Origin: Mariniphaga sp. | Lineage (GTDB): Bacteria > Bacteroidota > Bacteroidia > Bacteroidales > Prolixibacteraceae | Length of the DNA: 64,000 bases | NCBI GenBank assembly: GCA_024636975.1 | Contig: JAGXGA010000042.1 | Location: 62,001 to 126,000, forward strand | Reading direction: 5' to 3' | Part shown: positions 39,069-48,607 of the stretch, piece by piece | How positions within the stretch are numbered: position 1 is the first letter of the stretch | Layout of the letters: each line of letters starts with the position of its first letter | Notes under the pieces: model-generated | Seen by the model: the letters and a program-made list of their open reading frames with translations, nothing else | Database searches by the model: none | Told to the model about the DNA's origin: nothing | Translations under genes and position numbers: made by a program

Positions 39069-41129
39069 ATGTTGAACTCATCAAATATTCGATCAGATTT
39101 TATTAAAAAGGCAGAAGCAATTATTCTGGAAAATATCCAGGATGAACAATTCGGAGTGTCAGAATTGGCAGAAGCTATGAATATGAGCCGTTCAAATCTG
39201 CTCCGAAAAATAAAAAAGGATACACAGCTTTCCGCGAGCCAGTTTATTCGTCAGGTTCGCCTTAAAAAAAGCATGGAGCTGCTGAAGCAGAATACACTGA
39301 CTGTTTCTGAGGTTTCGTACCAGGTAGGTTTTGGAAACACTTCCTACTTTATTAAATGTTTTCGGGAACACTACGGGACTTCGCCTGGTGAGGCAGGAAA
39401 AGGAACATTGAATGATGAAAATGCAGCTGTTCCGGTTACTTTTTTGAAACGGTACAGATGGTACACGTTAACTGGGGTGGCATTATTGGTTTTACTTGGT
39501 TCAGTTTTACTGTTCAATAAAAAAAGACCGGTTTCTGCTGAGAATAAAATTGAAAAATCGATTGCCGTATTACCTTTCAAAAATGAAAGCAGTGATACAT
39601 TGAACCTCTACTTTGTGAACGGGCTCATGGAATCCACCTTGAACAACCTGCAGAAAATTGGAGACCTGCGTGTCATCAGCAGAACCTCAGTTGAGCAGTA
39701 CAGGAACACGAATAAAGCCATTCCGGAAATCGCAGAAGAACTGAATGTGAACTATTTGGTCGAGGGCAGTGGCCAGCGGGTGGGAGACAAGGTTCTGCTC
39801 AATATTCAATTAATTGAAGCTTCAGGCGACAGGCCGGTTTGGGGGGAACAATACAGTCGGGAAGTAGGAGATGTATTTGCGCTTCAGAATGAAGTGGCCC
39901 GAAAAATTGCAGATGCCATTGAAGCCATTGTAACGCCTGACGAAATAAAACAAATTGAGAAAATACCTACTGAAAGTCTGGAAGCCTATGATTATTACCT
40001 TCAGGCCCTTGATCCTTTTTATTCCAGGTCCAGGGAAGATTTGGAAAGGGCAATCCACTTGTTTGAAAAGGCAATAGAAAACGACGGGCAATTTGCCCTG
40101 GCCTATGCCAATATTGCCATGTCGTATTTTTTTCTTGATATGTACCAGAAACAAAAACACTATACAGAACAAATCAACAACTTTGCAGATAAAGCCCTGC
40201 TTTACGATTCCAGATCGGCTGAAAGCCTCATTGCCAAAGCGCTATACTATCTGCAGATCGAGGAATATCAACTGGCCTTGCCACATCTGGAGAAGGCCCT
40301 GGAGTATAATCCCAATTCAGCAGCAGTGGTACAGATGCTTGCCGATATATATGCCCGGGTAATTCCCAATACAGAAAAATACCTTGAGTATGCATTGAAA
40401 GGAATTCAACTTGATGTAGCAACAAATGATTCTGTTACCCAAAGTTATAATTATTTACACCTGAGTAATGCACTTATTCAAACCGGTTTTGTGGATGAAG
40501 CGGCCTACTATATCAATAAATCATTGGACTACAATTCCGAAAATTATTATGCGCCATTTCTGAAAGCATTTATCCTGTATGCCAAAGACGGCAATACAGA
40601 AAAAATGAAAAACCGGTTGATAAAGGAATGGAAAAAGGATACTACCCGGTTGGATATCTTGCAGGAGGTTGCCAAAGTCTGGTATTTTCAGGAAGATTAT
40701 GACAGTGCCTATTATTATTACGAAAAATTCGTCAGGGCCAGGGAAATCAATGGCCTGGATATTTACCCCCATGAAGATGTTAAAATTGCACTTGTTTACA
40801 AAAAGAAAGGCTTCGAAGAACAGGCCACAAATTTTTTTAATGCTTATGCTGAATTTTGCGAAAAGGACCAGTCGATTTACAAAAGTGCCAGCATAGCGGT
40901 TAAGTTTGCGTATAAAGGAAAAAACGAAGAAGCGATTGAGCAACTTAAAATCTTTGCAACACAAGATAATTACCAGTACTGGATTTTGTTATTTATGGAA
41001 TTGGATCCGCTGATGAAACCCCTTAAAAGCCATCCTGAGTTCGATGGAATTATCCGAAAGATTAAAGAACGGTTTTGGAAAAAACAGTATAATCTGAAAA
41101 ATATGTTGGAGAATAAGGGATTGATTTAG
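39069..41129 (+). CDS. AraC-type membrane regulator with FlgO-like and TPR domains
   Basis: A 686-residue one-component regulator. Order: N-terminal AraC helix-turn-helix (about 10-105: FGVSELAEAMNMSRSNLLRK and VSEVSYQVGFGNTSYFIKCF), a membrane helix near 128-146 (TGVALLVLLGSVLLF), a FlgO/TolB-N-like domain (SIAVLPFKNESSD to VLLNIQLIEASG, about 165-265), then about ten TPR-like helices to the end. DNA binding would be cytoplasmic and TPR sensing periplasmic. The ATG at 39069 is chosen; an upstream ATG at 39000 adds an unrelated segment. It is divergent from the ankyrin lipoprotein, a plausible target. Confidence 0.8.
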   Translation: MLNSSNIRSDFIKKAEAIILENIQDEQFGVSELAEAMNMSRSNLLRKIKKDTQLSASQFIRQVRLKKSMELLKQNTLTVSEVSYQVGFGNTSYFIKCFREHYGTSPGEAGKGTLNDENAAVPVTFLKRYRWYTLTGVALLVLLGSVLLFNKKRPVSAENKIEKSIAVLPFKNESSDTLNLYFVNGLMESTLNNLQKIGDLRVISRTSVEQYRNTNKAIPEIAEELNVNYLVEGSGQRVGDKVLLNIQLIEASGDRPVWGEQYSREVGDVFALQNEVARKIADAIEAIVTPDEIKQIEKIPTESLEAYDYYLQALDPFYSRSREDLERAIHLFEKAIENDGQFALAYANIAMSYFFLDMYQKQKHYTEQINNFADKALLYDSRSAESLIAKALYYLQIEEYQLALPHLEKALEYNPNSAAVVQMLADIYARVIPNTEKYLEYALKGIQLDVATNDSVTQSYNYLHLSNALIQTGFVDEAAYYINKSLDYNSENYYAPFLKAFILYAKDGNTEKMKNRLIKEWKKDTTRLDILQEVAKVWYFQEDYDSAYYYYEKFVRAREINGLDIYPHEDVKIALVYKKKGFEEQATNFFNAYAEFCEKDQSIYKSASIAVKFAYKGKNEEAIEQLKIFATQDNYQYWILLFMELDPLMKPLKSHPEFDGIIRKIKERFWKKQYNLKNMLENKGLI

Positions 41130-41489
41130 GCCAATCAAACAAGTTTGCTTCCCAATCAGGAACGGCTTCCCGATGATGATCTTCCCTCGTTGATGAGTTT
41201 AGAACTTTTTATTTGATTTTTTAGGCATATATATAATCCGGGAAATGATTTTTCTGTTTAATCCCTTCAGGATTGTTGTTTGATCCATTCCAGCAACCGC
41301 AGGTATGCTTCTGTTGTTATTTTTGACCAATCCACTCAGTGGTAGTAAAAACCATTCACACCCCGAAAAGGGTGATATAATAATAGCCGTCCCGATTAAT
41401 CGGAATGGAAAAATATACCAATAAAGGAGAACCCTTACAGGGTTCAAACTGAGCACCAGAATTTTAAATATATTTATTAAGTGCCTGAA
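41130..41489. other. Intergenic region with extragenic palindromes
   Basis: No gene supported. It contains small self-complementary pieces such as CCCGATTAATCGG (near 41392-41404) and AACCCTTACAGGGTT (near 41431-41445), similar in style to the REP-like elements at 58779 and 60490. An 85-codon minus-strand frame at 41199-41456 passes through these and is not protein-like. Confidence 0.5.
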
Positions 41490-42749
41490 TCAATAATTTT
41501 TCTCTTTAAGTCCTTCAATTCTATTTTTGTAGGAATCGTTACCACTTAATTCAAAAGCTTTGGTTACATATTTTATAGCATTGGGATAGTCACCTTTTGC
41601 TTCATAATAATCAGCCATAGAATCAAAGGCATTTGCACTTTCAGGATAATACTCAATGGCATGTTCAAAGTACATCTTTGCTTTTTCAGCTTGTTGAATT
41701 TCCATATTCATATACCCTAACATATTCAAAAGTTTTTCAGGATAGGGTGGTTCAGGATATCCAAAATGGTCTTTTAACTTCTTTTCACGGTATTTTATTA
41801 TGCTGAACAGTTCTTCTTTTGGAGTATCAAATGAGTTGAATTTATCGGTATTTTCCATTTGGTACCAATTAAAAAGTGCAATCAGCCCGTCCCTGATAGA
41901 AGGATAGGGAACTGTGCCATGCAAATCGTTTGGATAAAATTTCCAGTCAAAAAATAATCCGTTCTTGGTGTGTTGCCTGACTATATTTGAAAAGGTTATA
42001 TTCGAGCGGGAAAACAGGGTGTAGTCAGTTGTATCCTGCATTACATTGTCTATCGTAATTTTTGAATCCTGCATGTGTAATTGCCCGCTTAATGACATAA
42101 ATAACGATTTACCTTCATATTTTTGTGAGGAAAGTATTTTTTGCGATTCATTTAATAATTTTTGACCATCCCAATCAAGGCTTGGGTCAATGGCCAGGTA
42201 ATTGGCAAATAAATGCGGGTGTTTAAGAAGTGAATAAATTGTAAACAACCCTCCGTAAGAATGGCCAATTAATGTCCTGAAATTGCTTACCGCATAATTT
42301 TCTTCTATATAGGGAATAAGTTCTTTTTCAATGAATTGATGAAAGTTTTCAGCCTCTCCGTTTTCTTCATTAAATGGCATTCCGTATCTTGTTGTTATGG
42401 TCGATGTGGTTAAATCCCTTATCCTGTTTTTATTATTAGCAATTCCGATTAACACCATTTCAGGCGTAAATCCGCCACTGTAATAATTCTGTACATCACT
42501 AACTGTAGGTAGAAACATTTCGCCGTCTAAAATGTAAACCACAGGGTATTTTTGATTTTTTCCAGGATTATAAATGACAGGCAGTTGAATGTAAATCTCC
42601 CGGGATTCATTTAGTACACCGGAGTTAATACTGTCTGTAATTCCAACTTTGCTTAAAAACTGGTTCGTTGAAATTGTTTGGGCATTCGTTAATTGTGGAA
42701 GTTGAATGATTAGTCCTGCTATTAAAAAAAATCGTAGTCCAATTTTCAT
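41490..42749 (-). CDS. Secreted alpha/beta-hydrolase esterase with C-terminal TPR
   Basis: A 419-residue protein with a signal peptide (cleavage near LTNAQ-T, residue 23). The esterase domain (PF00756, IroE/Fes-like) has YPVVYILDGEMFLP and the nucleophile elbow LIGHSYGGLFTIY (Ser near 167), with HGTVPYPSIRDG carrying the catalytic His. Residues about 335-415 form TPR-type helices (NMLGYMNMEIQQAEKAKMYF, NAFDSMADYYEAKGDYPNAI). It is likely periplasmic or surface-exposed; the substrate ester is unknown. It is separated by 308 nt from the broken hydrolase upstream. Confidence 0.8.
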   Translation of the reverse strand: MKIGLRFFLIAGLIIQLPQLTNAQTISTNQFLSKVGITDSINSGVLNESREIYIQLPVIYNPGKNQKYPVVYILDGEMFLPTVSDVQNYYSGGFTPEMVLIGIANNKNRIRDLTTSTITTRYGMPFNEENGEAENFHQFIEKELIPYIEENYAVSNFRTLIGHSYGGLFTIYSLLKHPHLFANYLAIDPSLDWDGQKLLNESQKILSSQKYEGKSLFMSLSGQLHMQDSKITIDNVMQDTTDYTLFSRSNITFSNIVRQHTKNGLFFDWKFYPNDLHGTVPYPSIRDGLIALFNWYQMENTDKFNSFDTPKEELFSIIKYREKKLKDHFGYPEPPYPEKLLNMLGYMNMEIQQAEKAKMYFEHAIEYYPESANAFDSMADYYEAKGDYPNAIKYVTKAFELSGNDSYKNRIEGLKEKNY

Positions 42750-43057
42750 CCGTACAAAATTTTATTTTTTAAAGGAACGGATGGAATCCACATGTTTTAG
42801 TGGGTTCTGTTCATTTGTGTTCATGTTTGCAAAACATGTGAATTTCATATTATATCTTTTATGATTTGTTACTAAATACTACTTTATCATATTTAAATAA
42901 TCCACCTGTTTTTACCCTATATCCGACGTTTGGCAGAACAGGTAGATTTTTCTTCCTGCACCCTTTTATAAGGAGTAATCAAGAAGAAAATTCGAATTCC
43001 AAATACAATCTGTAAAAATAGAACTAATTCAGCCTTGGTTAAACAATTTCTATTTTT
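42750..43057. other. Intergenic region, little content
   Basis: No gene. It contains one perfect palindrome, CATGTTT-GCA-AAACATG (42822-42838), which lies 73 nt upstream of the esterase start and could be an operator. The rest is AT-rich without clear elements. Confidence 0.4.
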
Positions 43058-44464
43058 TCAATTTGCCTGAATTATTTCAAAAATCCAATTTGAAATTTCT
43101 TTCAATGCAGTTGGCGACATTGTTTGTTCTATCTCTTTATATTCATTCATGTTACCTGTTTTACATTCTTGAAATAAATGATTTAAATTTTCCAGCTCAA
43201 CAATCTTGTAGTTTTTATTTTCTCCTTTTAATAAAGCACTGCGTATGGCATTTTGATTTATGGTAGCATTTACTTGCTGATCCTTACTTCCGTTTAATGA
43301 GAGCATAGGTATTTGTAATTTTTCGAATTCATTTGCAGGATTATAGTTGTAAAAATATATACTCCATGGTCTTAAAACAGCCTCTGTTTCTTTTTTTATG
43401 AAAACAGAAATATTCTCATCGGTAGCACCTAATGATTTTAATATCGGTGTTAAATATGCTTCATTATGCGCCTTTAAAGCGTTTCTTTTGTTTGACATCT
43501 CTAACTCTGAGGTGGCAATATCAATTGATTTTCTTACATTCTCTGAGAATATAGCCTCATCTGGAACAGGAAAAGGTCTTAACGATTTAGCTTGCATAAC
43601 AGCTGTTTCACTGCCCGGAATCCCTGTGGCTGCCAGGGCTATAATAAATGAAATGTCTGAAGTTTGATTTGCTGCCAGTGGGGCAACAATACCTCCTTCG
43701 CTTTGCCCGATTAATCCTATTTGATTCGGATTAATGTCGCTTCTTGATTTTAAATAATGAACAGCACTTATTACATCCTGAGCGAAATCGGCAGTTGTGA
43801 CTTTACTGAAATCACCTGTAGATTCTCCATAGCCTCTGTCATCATAACGTAATACAGCGATGCCTTTACGTGCAAGGTAATCCGACAAAATCAAAAAAGG
43901 GCGGTGTGTCATCATGCTTCCATCCCTGTCATGGCGGCCACTTCCACTTATTAAAACAACCGCCGGATACTTTCCTTTTTGAATGGGTCTTGTAAATGTT
44001 CCGGATAATTTAATTCCAGCTTCGGTATTCTCGAAAATAACTTGTTCTTCTTAATAAGGATAAGGTTTTACGGGTTCCTGTGGCCTGTTAATCTTTGGCA
44101 TTTCAGGATTACCTTTTTTTAGATTTAAAGCAAGCAAAACACCGCCTTCAGTATATGATCCCTCGATTTGCTGTGTCGTTTCGTTGTATAATCCTTCGTA
44201 TTTCATGCCAACATTTGAACCATCGATACTTAATTTCCCATTTTCAAAAGTGGTTGTCGTTGGTTTAATATCTGAAACATCAAAAGTAGGAACAGCCATT
44301 GTTGAAGTTAAACCATTGGCATTGTTTTCGAAAAAAAATACAAAAAGAATCTCTTTTTCATCAGGGGTTACTGCCTTTCCATGCCACACACCTGAAAGGT
44401 CTTGTGAAAGTGCATTCATAACAGAGAATGCAATTATGAGTGTTAATGTTATTGCTGTTTTCAT
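43058..44464 (-). pseudogene. Alpha/beta hydrolase interrupted by an in-frame TAA
   Basis: Two adjacent frames are in phase and together encode a secreted hydrolase of about 468 residues. The first part has a signal peptide (MKTAITLTLIIAFSVMNALS), a beta-rich domain with DLSGVWHGKAVTPDEKEILF, and RPQEPVKPYPY. The second starts EEQVIFENTEAGIKLSGTFT and has the hydrolase motifs ISGSG, RYDDRGYGES, IGQSEGG (nucleophile Ser) and LNGSKDQQ, LNHLFQ (Asp, His). The only fault is TAA at 44051-44053, where homologues read on. One base change would restore it. It may be a recent null, a readthrough site or a base error. Confidence 0.75.
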
Positions 44465-44574
44465 ATTCATCAAAATTTTTAATGTAAGTGACTTAGCCAA
44501 ATTTTTAGTTAGGCAAATTAATTTTAAAAAATAGTATTAATGATTTGGGAATGGAGGAAATATGTTGGTATAAA

Positions 44575-45027
44575 CTATAAAACTTTTCCTGCAGTTTTCG
44601 CCTGAGCATCCATATTGCTCCCGATAGCCAGGCCAATCAACATTCCGATAATCAATCCGGCAGAAATACCCAAAGAGCGTTCAAAACCTGACAAAACCAC
44701 TATCCCAAGAAGAATTCCGAAGGAGGATCCTAACCCAATACCAAGATTGGTGTAATGTCCCTTTGAAATGAAAGAAAAGGTATTCCTTAAATAATTTTTA
44801 AACTGACTGAGTGCTTTTTGGAAGTATTTTTTTCCGTATTCAGCATTCGATTTTAAATCCAACCGGTCAAGTTCTGCTTCAATGGATTGAATTTCATCTT
44901 TTGAGAATTCTTTGACTTTCAGTCCGGATAATATATGAAGAAATTTTTCATAAATCCTGATTTCATCCTTTTTGGTTGTTTCGTTTTTTAAACCTTCAAA
45001 ATAATCTGATGCTTCCTGTAATTTCAT
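44575..45027 (-). CDS. Small membrane protein with glycine-rich hairpin
   Basis: A 150-residue protein. The N-terminal 85 residues are charged and helical; the C-terminal part forms two close membrane helices, IGLGSSFGILLGIVVLSGF and SAGLIIGMLIGLAIGS, with small-residue packing. The family is not recognised. It lies 115 nt downstream of the membrane partner of the ECF sigma factor on the same strand, so it may belong to that regulon. Confidence 0.55.
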   Translation of the reverse strand: MKLQEASDYFEGLKNETTKKDEIRIYEKFLHILSGLKVKEFSKDEIQSIEAELDRLDLKSNAEYGKKYFQKALSQFKNYLRNTFSFISKGHYTNLGIGLGSSFGILLGIVVLSGFERSLGISAGLIIGMLIGLAIGSNMDAQAKTAGKVL

Positions 45028-45142
45028 AATAATTAATGTTTTCCCGGTTAGTGGCTCAATACAATAAATATTACATACTAATCAATCTTTTTTTTCATGA
45101 AAATCTAAAAAAGCCTTTTAAACGAACCTTATAAAGAGGAAT

Positions 45143-45799
45143 TCAACTCCTTAAACTTTCCAGATCAGCTAATAATTCATCCAGCTTTTTAAATACTCTT
45201 CCGTAAATAAGGTTTACGTCCCATTGATAAATCCTGCTGCCAAAATATGCCAGTATCCCTAAAATTAAAACTACAATAACGACTCCTGCCAGCGGAATTC
45301 CCAGTATCAGGGGTGTGTCCGGAAACGTTAAGAGTATTTTACCGACAAGCCGCTCGCCCAGGGGTATACCCTCTGCGTCTTTAAACCAAAATCCTATGAT
45401 AAGGGACATAAAAATAACCGGGTACAAAAAAGTTGATATTCTCTTATTGACAGCTACCTGTTTTTTTATCCAATTGTTAAAAGCCTTGAGGTATTCATAA
45501 CTGTTTACACCTTTATCTATCTTTTCCAACCCATTCAACAGCCTCTTGTTTATAACAACAAGCACCATAAGTGTTACAAAAAATATGGCGCCCATCAGGG
45601 GTATTCCTACAAAATAGGAAATAATTAAAAAGATAAACGAAAAGGCAACTATTGCAATCAAATTTATCCTGAACATTCTTTTAAACTTATCAATGACATG
45701 AATTGATTTTCGGGTGTACAGGCTGTTTATTTTTGGCGCTACCAATGCATCGCTTTTCAAAAAGCCTTCTTTCCAAATATTTTCAATTGATTTTTCCAT
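45143..45799 (-). CDS. Membrane protein encoded with an ECF sigma factor, putative anti-sigma
   Basis: A 218-residue protein with an N-terminal cytosolic segment of about 45 residues and four membrane helices (near 45-63, 66-84, 120-137 and 158-182). Its start overlaps the end of the sigma gene by 17 nt. No zinc-binding anti-sigma motif is seen, so the role as anti-sigma factor is inferred from gene order only. The last 30 residues are a charged helix. It could also be a target gene of the sigma factor. Confidence 0.55.
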   Translation of the reverse strand: MEKSIENIWKEGFLKSDALVAPKINSLYTRKSIHVIDKFKRMFRINLIAIVAFSFIFLIISYFVGIPLMGAIFFVTLMVLVVINKRLLNGLEKIDKGVNSYEYLKAFNNWIKKQVAVNKRISTFLYPVIFMSLIIGFWFKDAEGIPLGERLVGKILLTFPDTPLILGIPLAGVVIVVLILGILAYFGSRIYQWDVNLIYGRVFKKLDELLADLESLRS

Positions 45800-46274
45800 C
45801 TAATATTTTTTTTAATCTCATTTTAATTCTCTGAACACGTACTCCAATATTATTTGAATTTGTTCCAATAATATCAGCGATTTCCTGATGCGATTTTTGT
45901 TCCAGGTAAAGCATAATAACGGCCCTGTCAATTTCCGACAGTTTCCGGATAGCATCGTATAAAAGATTTAGCGACTCGTCTGAAAATGCAAAATTGTCCT
46001 CTGTCTCTTCTGCCGGTAAGGCATCAGATACAAAATGCTGGTTGTTGTTCTTCTTTTTTTTCAGCAGTGTCAGACAAACATTTAGTGAAATTCGGTAAAC
46101 CCAGGTGCTCCATTCCGATTCCTCACGAAAGTTTTCTTTACTCCGCCAGATTTGCAGACACACTTCCTGATAATAATCTTCAAAATCCTCCTGTGAATTG
46201 GTATATGCCCTGCACAACTTGATAATTATACCCTTGAAGGGTAAAATGGATGTATTATAAAAATCACTACTCAA
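45783..46274 (-). CDS. ECF-type RNA polymerase sigma factor
   Basis: A 163-residue sigma-70 family protein. Region 2 reads DYYQEVCLQIWRSKENF and EWSTWVYRISLNVCLTLLKK; region 4 reads LSEIDRAVIMLYLEQKSHQE and GTNSNNIGVRVQRIKMRLKK, a clear helix-turn-helix. It directs RNA polymerase to a small set of promoters, usually held in check by a membrane anti-sigma factor. The gene heads a minus-strand group that includes the membrane proteins at 45143 and 44575 and perhaps the two hydrolases beyond. Confidence 0.85.
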   Translation of the reverse strand: MSSDFYNTSILPFKGIIIKLCRAYTNSQEDFEDYYQEVCLQIWRSKENFREESEWSTWVYRISLNVCLTLLKKKKNNNQHFVSDALPAEETEDNFAFSDESLNLLYDAIRKLSEIDRAVIMLYLEQKSHQEIADIIGTNSNNIGVRVQRIKMRLKKILDGKIN

Positions 46275-46623
46275 TTTGTTTTATTTTAGATAGTGGTTAG
46301 AATCAGGAATTATTACAGGCAAATAAAAAATTTATAAAAAAGGACCTGCTGCGGAGACCTGTAAGCTTTAGAATAGTGTAAGTTACGTAGAAGTTGAAGA
46401 ACTGACAAGAAATAAAAACTGTAGATACACCTTATTCAACAGCTAAACTGCCAACCGGCGGATAGCAGGTGAAGGCATAACCGGCTTCAGCTCTGCCTGC
46501 CCGGGAGTGTGACTTAGGAAAGAGGAGAGAGGTCCGGGGAGGGGGGAGAGGCGGCTTCAACGGTGTTGTTTCCTTTAATAATGCCGGTGGTAGTCCAAAG
46601 AAAGTGATCTTCTGTTTGAGACT
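46275..46623. other. Intergenic region, no gene
   Basis: It contains a G- and A-rich run (about 46517-46551) and weak self-complementary pieces such as CCGGCTTCAGCTCTGCC. No coding frame with protein-like composition and no clear promoter were found. The sigma-factor promoter should lie near its left edge. Confidence 0.4.
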
Positions 46624-46989
46624 TTAACCGGCTCTCAGTATTTTTTCCATTTTCCGGCCTTTTGCCAGTTCATCAACCAGCTTATCGAGGTACCTTACCT
46701 GTTGTGTGAGAGAGTTTGTGATTTCTTCAACCCGGTAACCACATATTACTCCGGTAATCAGGTATGCATTTTCGTTTAATTGTGCACTTCTAAAGAATTG
46801 CTCAAAAGTCACCTTTTCTTCAATAAGTTGTTGCAGTTTTCCTTCGTTATATCCTGTCAGCCATTCAATAACCTGATGCAATTCTTCTTTTGTCCTGCCC
46901 TTTTTTTCTACTTTGGTAAGGTAATGCGGATATACTGAAGCAAATGTCATTTTTGCAATTCGGTCATCATGTTCGATTGTTGCTTTCAT
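46624..46989 (-). CDS. DUF2200 domain protein
   Basis: A 121-residue soluble protein that matches DUF2200 (PF09966) along its full length: [52 protein letters not shown] and the end [16 protein letters not shown]. The family is small, strongly conserved and of unknown function. It stands alone on the minus strand. The ATG at 46989 gives the usual N terminus. Confidence 0.85.
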   Translation of the reverse strand: MKATIEHDDRIAKMTFASVYPHYLTKVEKKGRTKEELHQVIEWLTGYNEGKLQQLIEEKVTFEQFFRSAQLNENAYLITGVICGYRVEEITNSLTQQVRYLDKLVDELAKGRKMEKILRAG

Positions 46990-47031
46990 GCATTCTACTT
47001 TTTTGTTCTTATTATACCTTAAGGTAAATTT

Positions 47032-47177
47032 ATGAAAAAAAAACCTAAGTCCATTGATACATTGACTCCTGAACTACTTGCCGGTATTTTTGTAAACAAC
47101 GAAAAATGAGGCGTATTCTTCATAGTAAAGGATTTACTGAAGACGCATTGGCATTAATTATGCGGCTCCCTTTGTAA
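47032..47177 (+). other. Two tiny overlapping frames, doubtful
   Basis: A 25-codon frame ([20 protein letters not shown] plus five) at 47032-47109 overlaps by ATGA a 23-codon frame (MRRILHSKGFTEDALALIMR plus three) ending at 47177. Both have reasonable amino-acid content, but neither is recognised. They may be remnants of a lost gene. Nothing else was seen between the DUF2200 gene and the gene at 47267. Confidence 0.2.
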
Positions 47178-47266
47178 TCAACTATAAAAATCAGTATATT
47201 GGTTCAACTTTATGATCATATATTTTGTTCTTTATTTAATTAAACAATCAAAAAAATCATTGAAAT

Positions 47267-48280
47267 ATGGCAAATCTATCAACTACCTACATGGGTATAA
47301 AACTTAAAAGTCCCCTTATTCTTGGATCCTGCAATCTTGTGATGAAACCTGGTGTGGCTGAAAAGCTGGAGGAAGCTGGCATTGGAGCAATCGTTTATAA
47401 ATCGTTATTCGAAGAACAAATACAGCTTGAGAACCTCCAGATGTCGGAAGATTTGGGGGAGTACGAACATCGTCATGCTGAAATGGAAACCATTTTTCCA
47501 AATATTGAGCATGCAGGTCCCCGTGAACACCTGTACAACCTTGAAAAGTTAAAAAAACAGGTAAACATTCCGGTGATTGCAAGTTTAAATGCAATTTATG
47601 AATCAACCTGGATCGAATATGCCAAGGAACTTGAGAAAACGGGTGTTGATGGACTGGAATTAAATCTTTACGCTTCACCGGGTTATTTTGAAGAACCTGG
47701 TCATCTGATGGAAGAGAGACAGGTTCAGATTGTAGAATCGGTAAAAAAAGCTGTACAGATACCGATAAGTGTAAAAATCAGCCTCTATTATACCAATCCC
47801 CTGAATTTCATTAAGCGTATTGATGAAGCCGGGGCCGATGCATATGTATTGTTCAACCGTTTCTTTCACCCTGATATTGATATTGAAACTGAAACATTTC
47901 AATTCCCCTGGAATTTAAGCAACCGGAAAGATCACCTTTTAGCACTTCGTTTTGCCGGTGTACTTTATGGAAATCTCGATGGCAGCATATGTGCCTCACG
48001 CGGTATTTATAATGCAAAAGATGTAATTAAAATGATACTTGCCGGTGCAGATACAGTGCAAATTGTAAGTACACTCTATAAAAATAAACCCGAAGTGGTT
48101 TCCGATATATTGATCGATTTGAATAAATGGATGGATGAACACGATTATAAGTCATTAGATGATTTCAAAGGTAAATTATCAAGGAAAAATCTTAAAGATC
48201 CATTTATATATCAGCGTGGGCAATACGTCGATATTCTAATGAAGTCTGAAGAAGTATTTAAAAAATATCCTATGGTTTAA
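47267..48280 (+). CDS. Dihydroorotate dehydrogenase-like flavoprotein
   Basis: A 337-residue TIM-barrel protein of the COG0167 group. The N terminus LSTTYMGIKLKSPLILGSCN, the central SLNAIYESTWIEYAKELEK, ELNLYASPGY, and the phosphate-binding end CASRGIYNAKDVIKMILAGA with TVQIVSTLYKNK match DHOD-like proteins that bind FMN. The exact active-site Ser/Cys of PyrD is not evident, and the protein is not in a pyrimidine operon, so it is likely a paralogue of other specificity, for example dihydropyrimidine or nitrogen-heterocycle reduction. It is a single gene followed by a small hairpin. Confidence 0.75.
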   Translation: MANLSTTYMGIKLKSPLILGSCNLVMKPGVAEKLEEAGIGAIVYKSLFEEQIQLENLQMSEDLGEYEHRHAEMETIFPNIEHAGPREHLYNLEKLKKQVNIPVIASLNAIYESTWIEYAKELEKTGVDGLELNLYASPGYFEEPGHLMEERQVQIVESVKKAVQIPISVKISLYYTNPLNFIKRIDEAGADAYVLFNRFFHPDIDIETETFQFPWNLSNRKDHLLALRFAGVLYGNLDGSICASRGIYNAKDVIKMILAGADTVQIVSTLYKNKPEVVSDILIDLNKWMDEHDYKSLDDFKGKLSRKNLKDPFIYQRGQYVDILMKSEEVFKKYPMV

Positions 48281-48295
48281 TTGGGATTAAAGATA

Positions 48296-48321
48296 AAGGA
48301 GCTGAATCGGCTCTTTTTTTT
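48296..48321 (+). terminator. Terminator of the dihydroorotate-dehydrogenase-like gene
   Basis: GAGC and GCTC pair across a short loop, followed by nine T. It is 16 nt after the stop. The stem is short, so confidence is moderate. Confidence 0.5.
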
Positions 48322-48570
48322 GTAAAAGTTTTTTCCATAATTGCTGAACTGAAACACGACGAAGTTTATTCACATGCTGATTCAGTCAGTAAAATAGCAG
48401 TTGCTAATAGGTAATTATTACCTTGGTTTTCAGTTTTTTAATTTGCAGTTAATTCAAGTTTATTATATTTCTTTGTTGTGTTATTAATTTTTACTGTAAA
48501 CGAGTGGGAATTAAACCATCATTCAACTTAGATTTTAAATTAAACCAGAAATGGTGATTATGGGCGCTTT
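48322..48570. other. Intergenic region, AT-rich
   Basis: No gene or clear element between the two terminator hairpins. The base composition is AT-rich with no open frame of protein-like character. Confidence 0.4.
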
Positions 48571-48607
48571 AAAAAAACTACTGCAATTGTGCGGTAGTTT
48601 TTTTTTA
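48571..48607. terminator. Bidirectional terminator at the 3' end of the SpoIIE-like gene
   Basis: AAAAAAACTACTGC pairs with GCGGTAGTTTTTTT around AATTGT, with one G-U pair. The A run on the left is a T run on the minus strand, just after the stop of the phosphatase gene at 48605. It can end transcription from both directions. Confidence 0.75.

Noticed and set aside
41199-41456. 85-codon frame on the minus strand
   Set aside because: It covers palindromic extragenic sequence and lacks a recognisable domain.
47316-47678. Minus-strand frame of 120 codons
   Set aside because: It is antisense to the dihydroorotate-dehydrogenase-like gene, whose product is clearly conserved.
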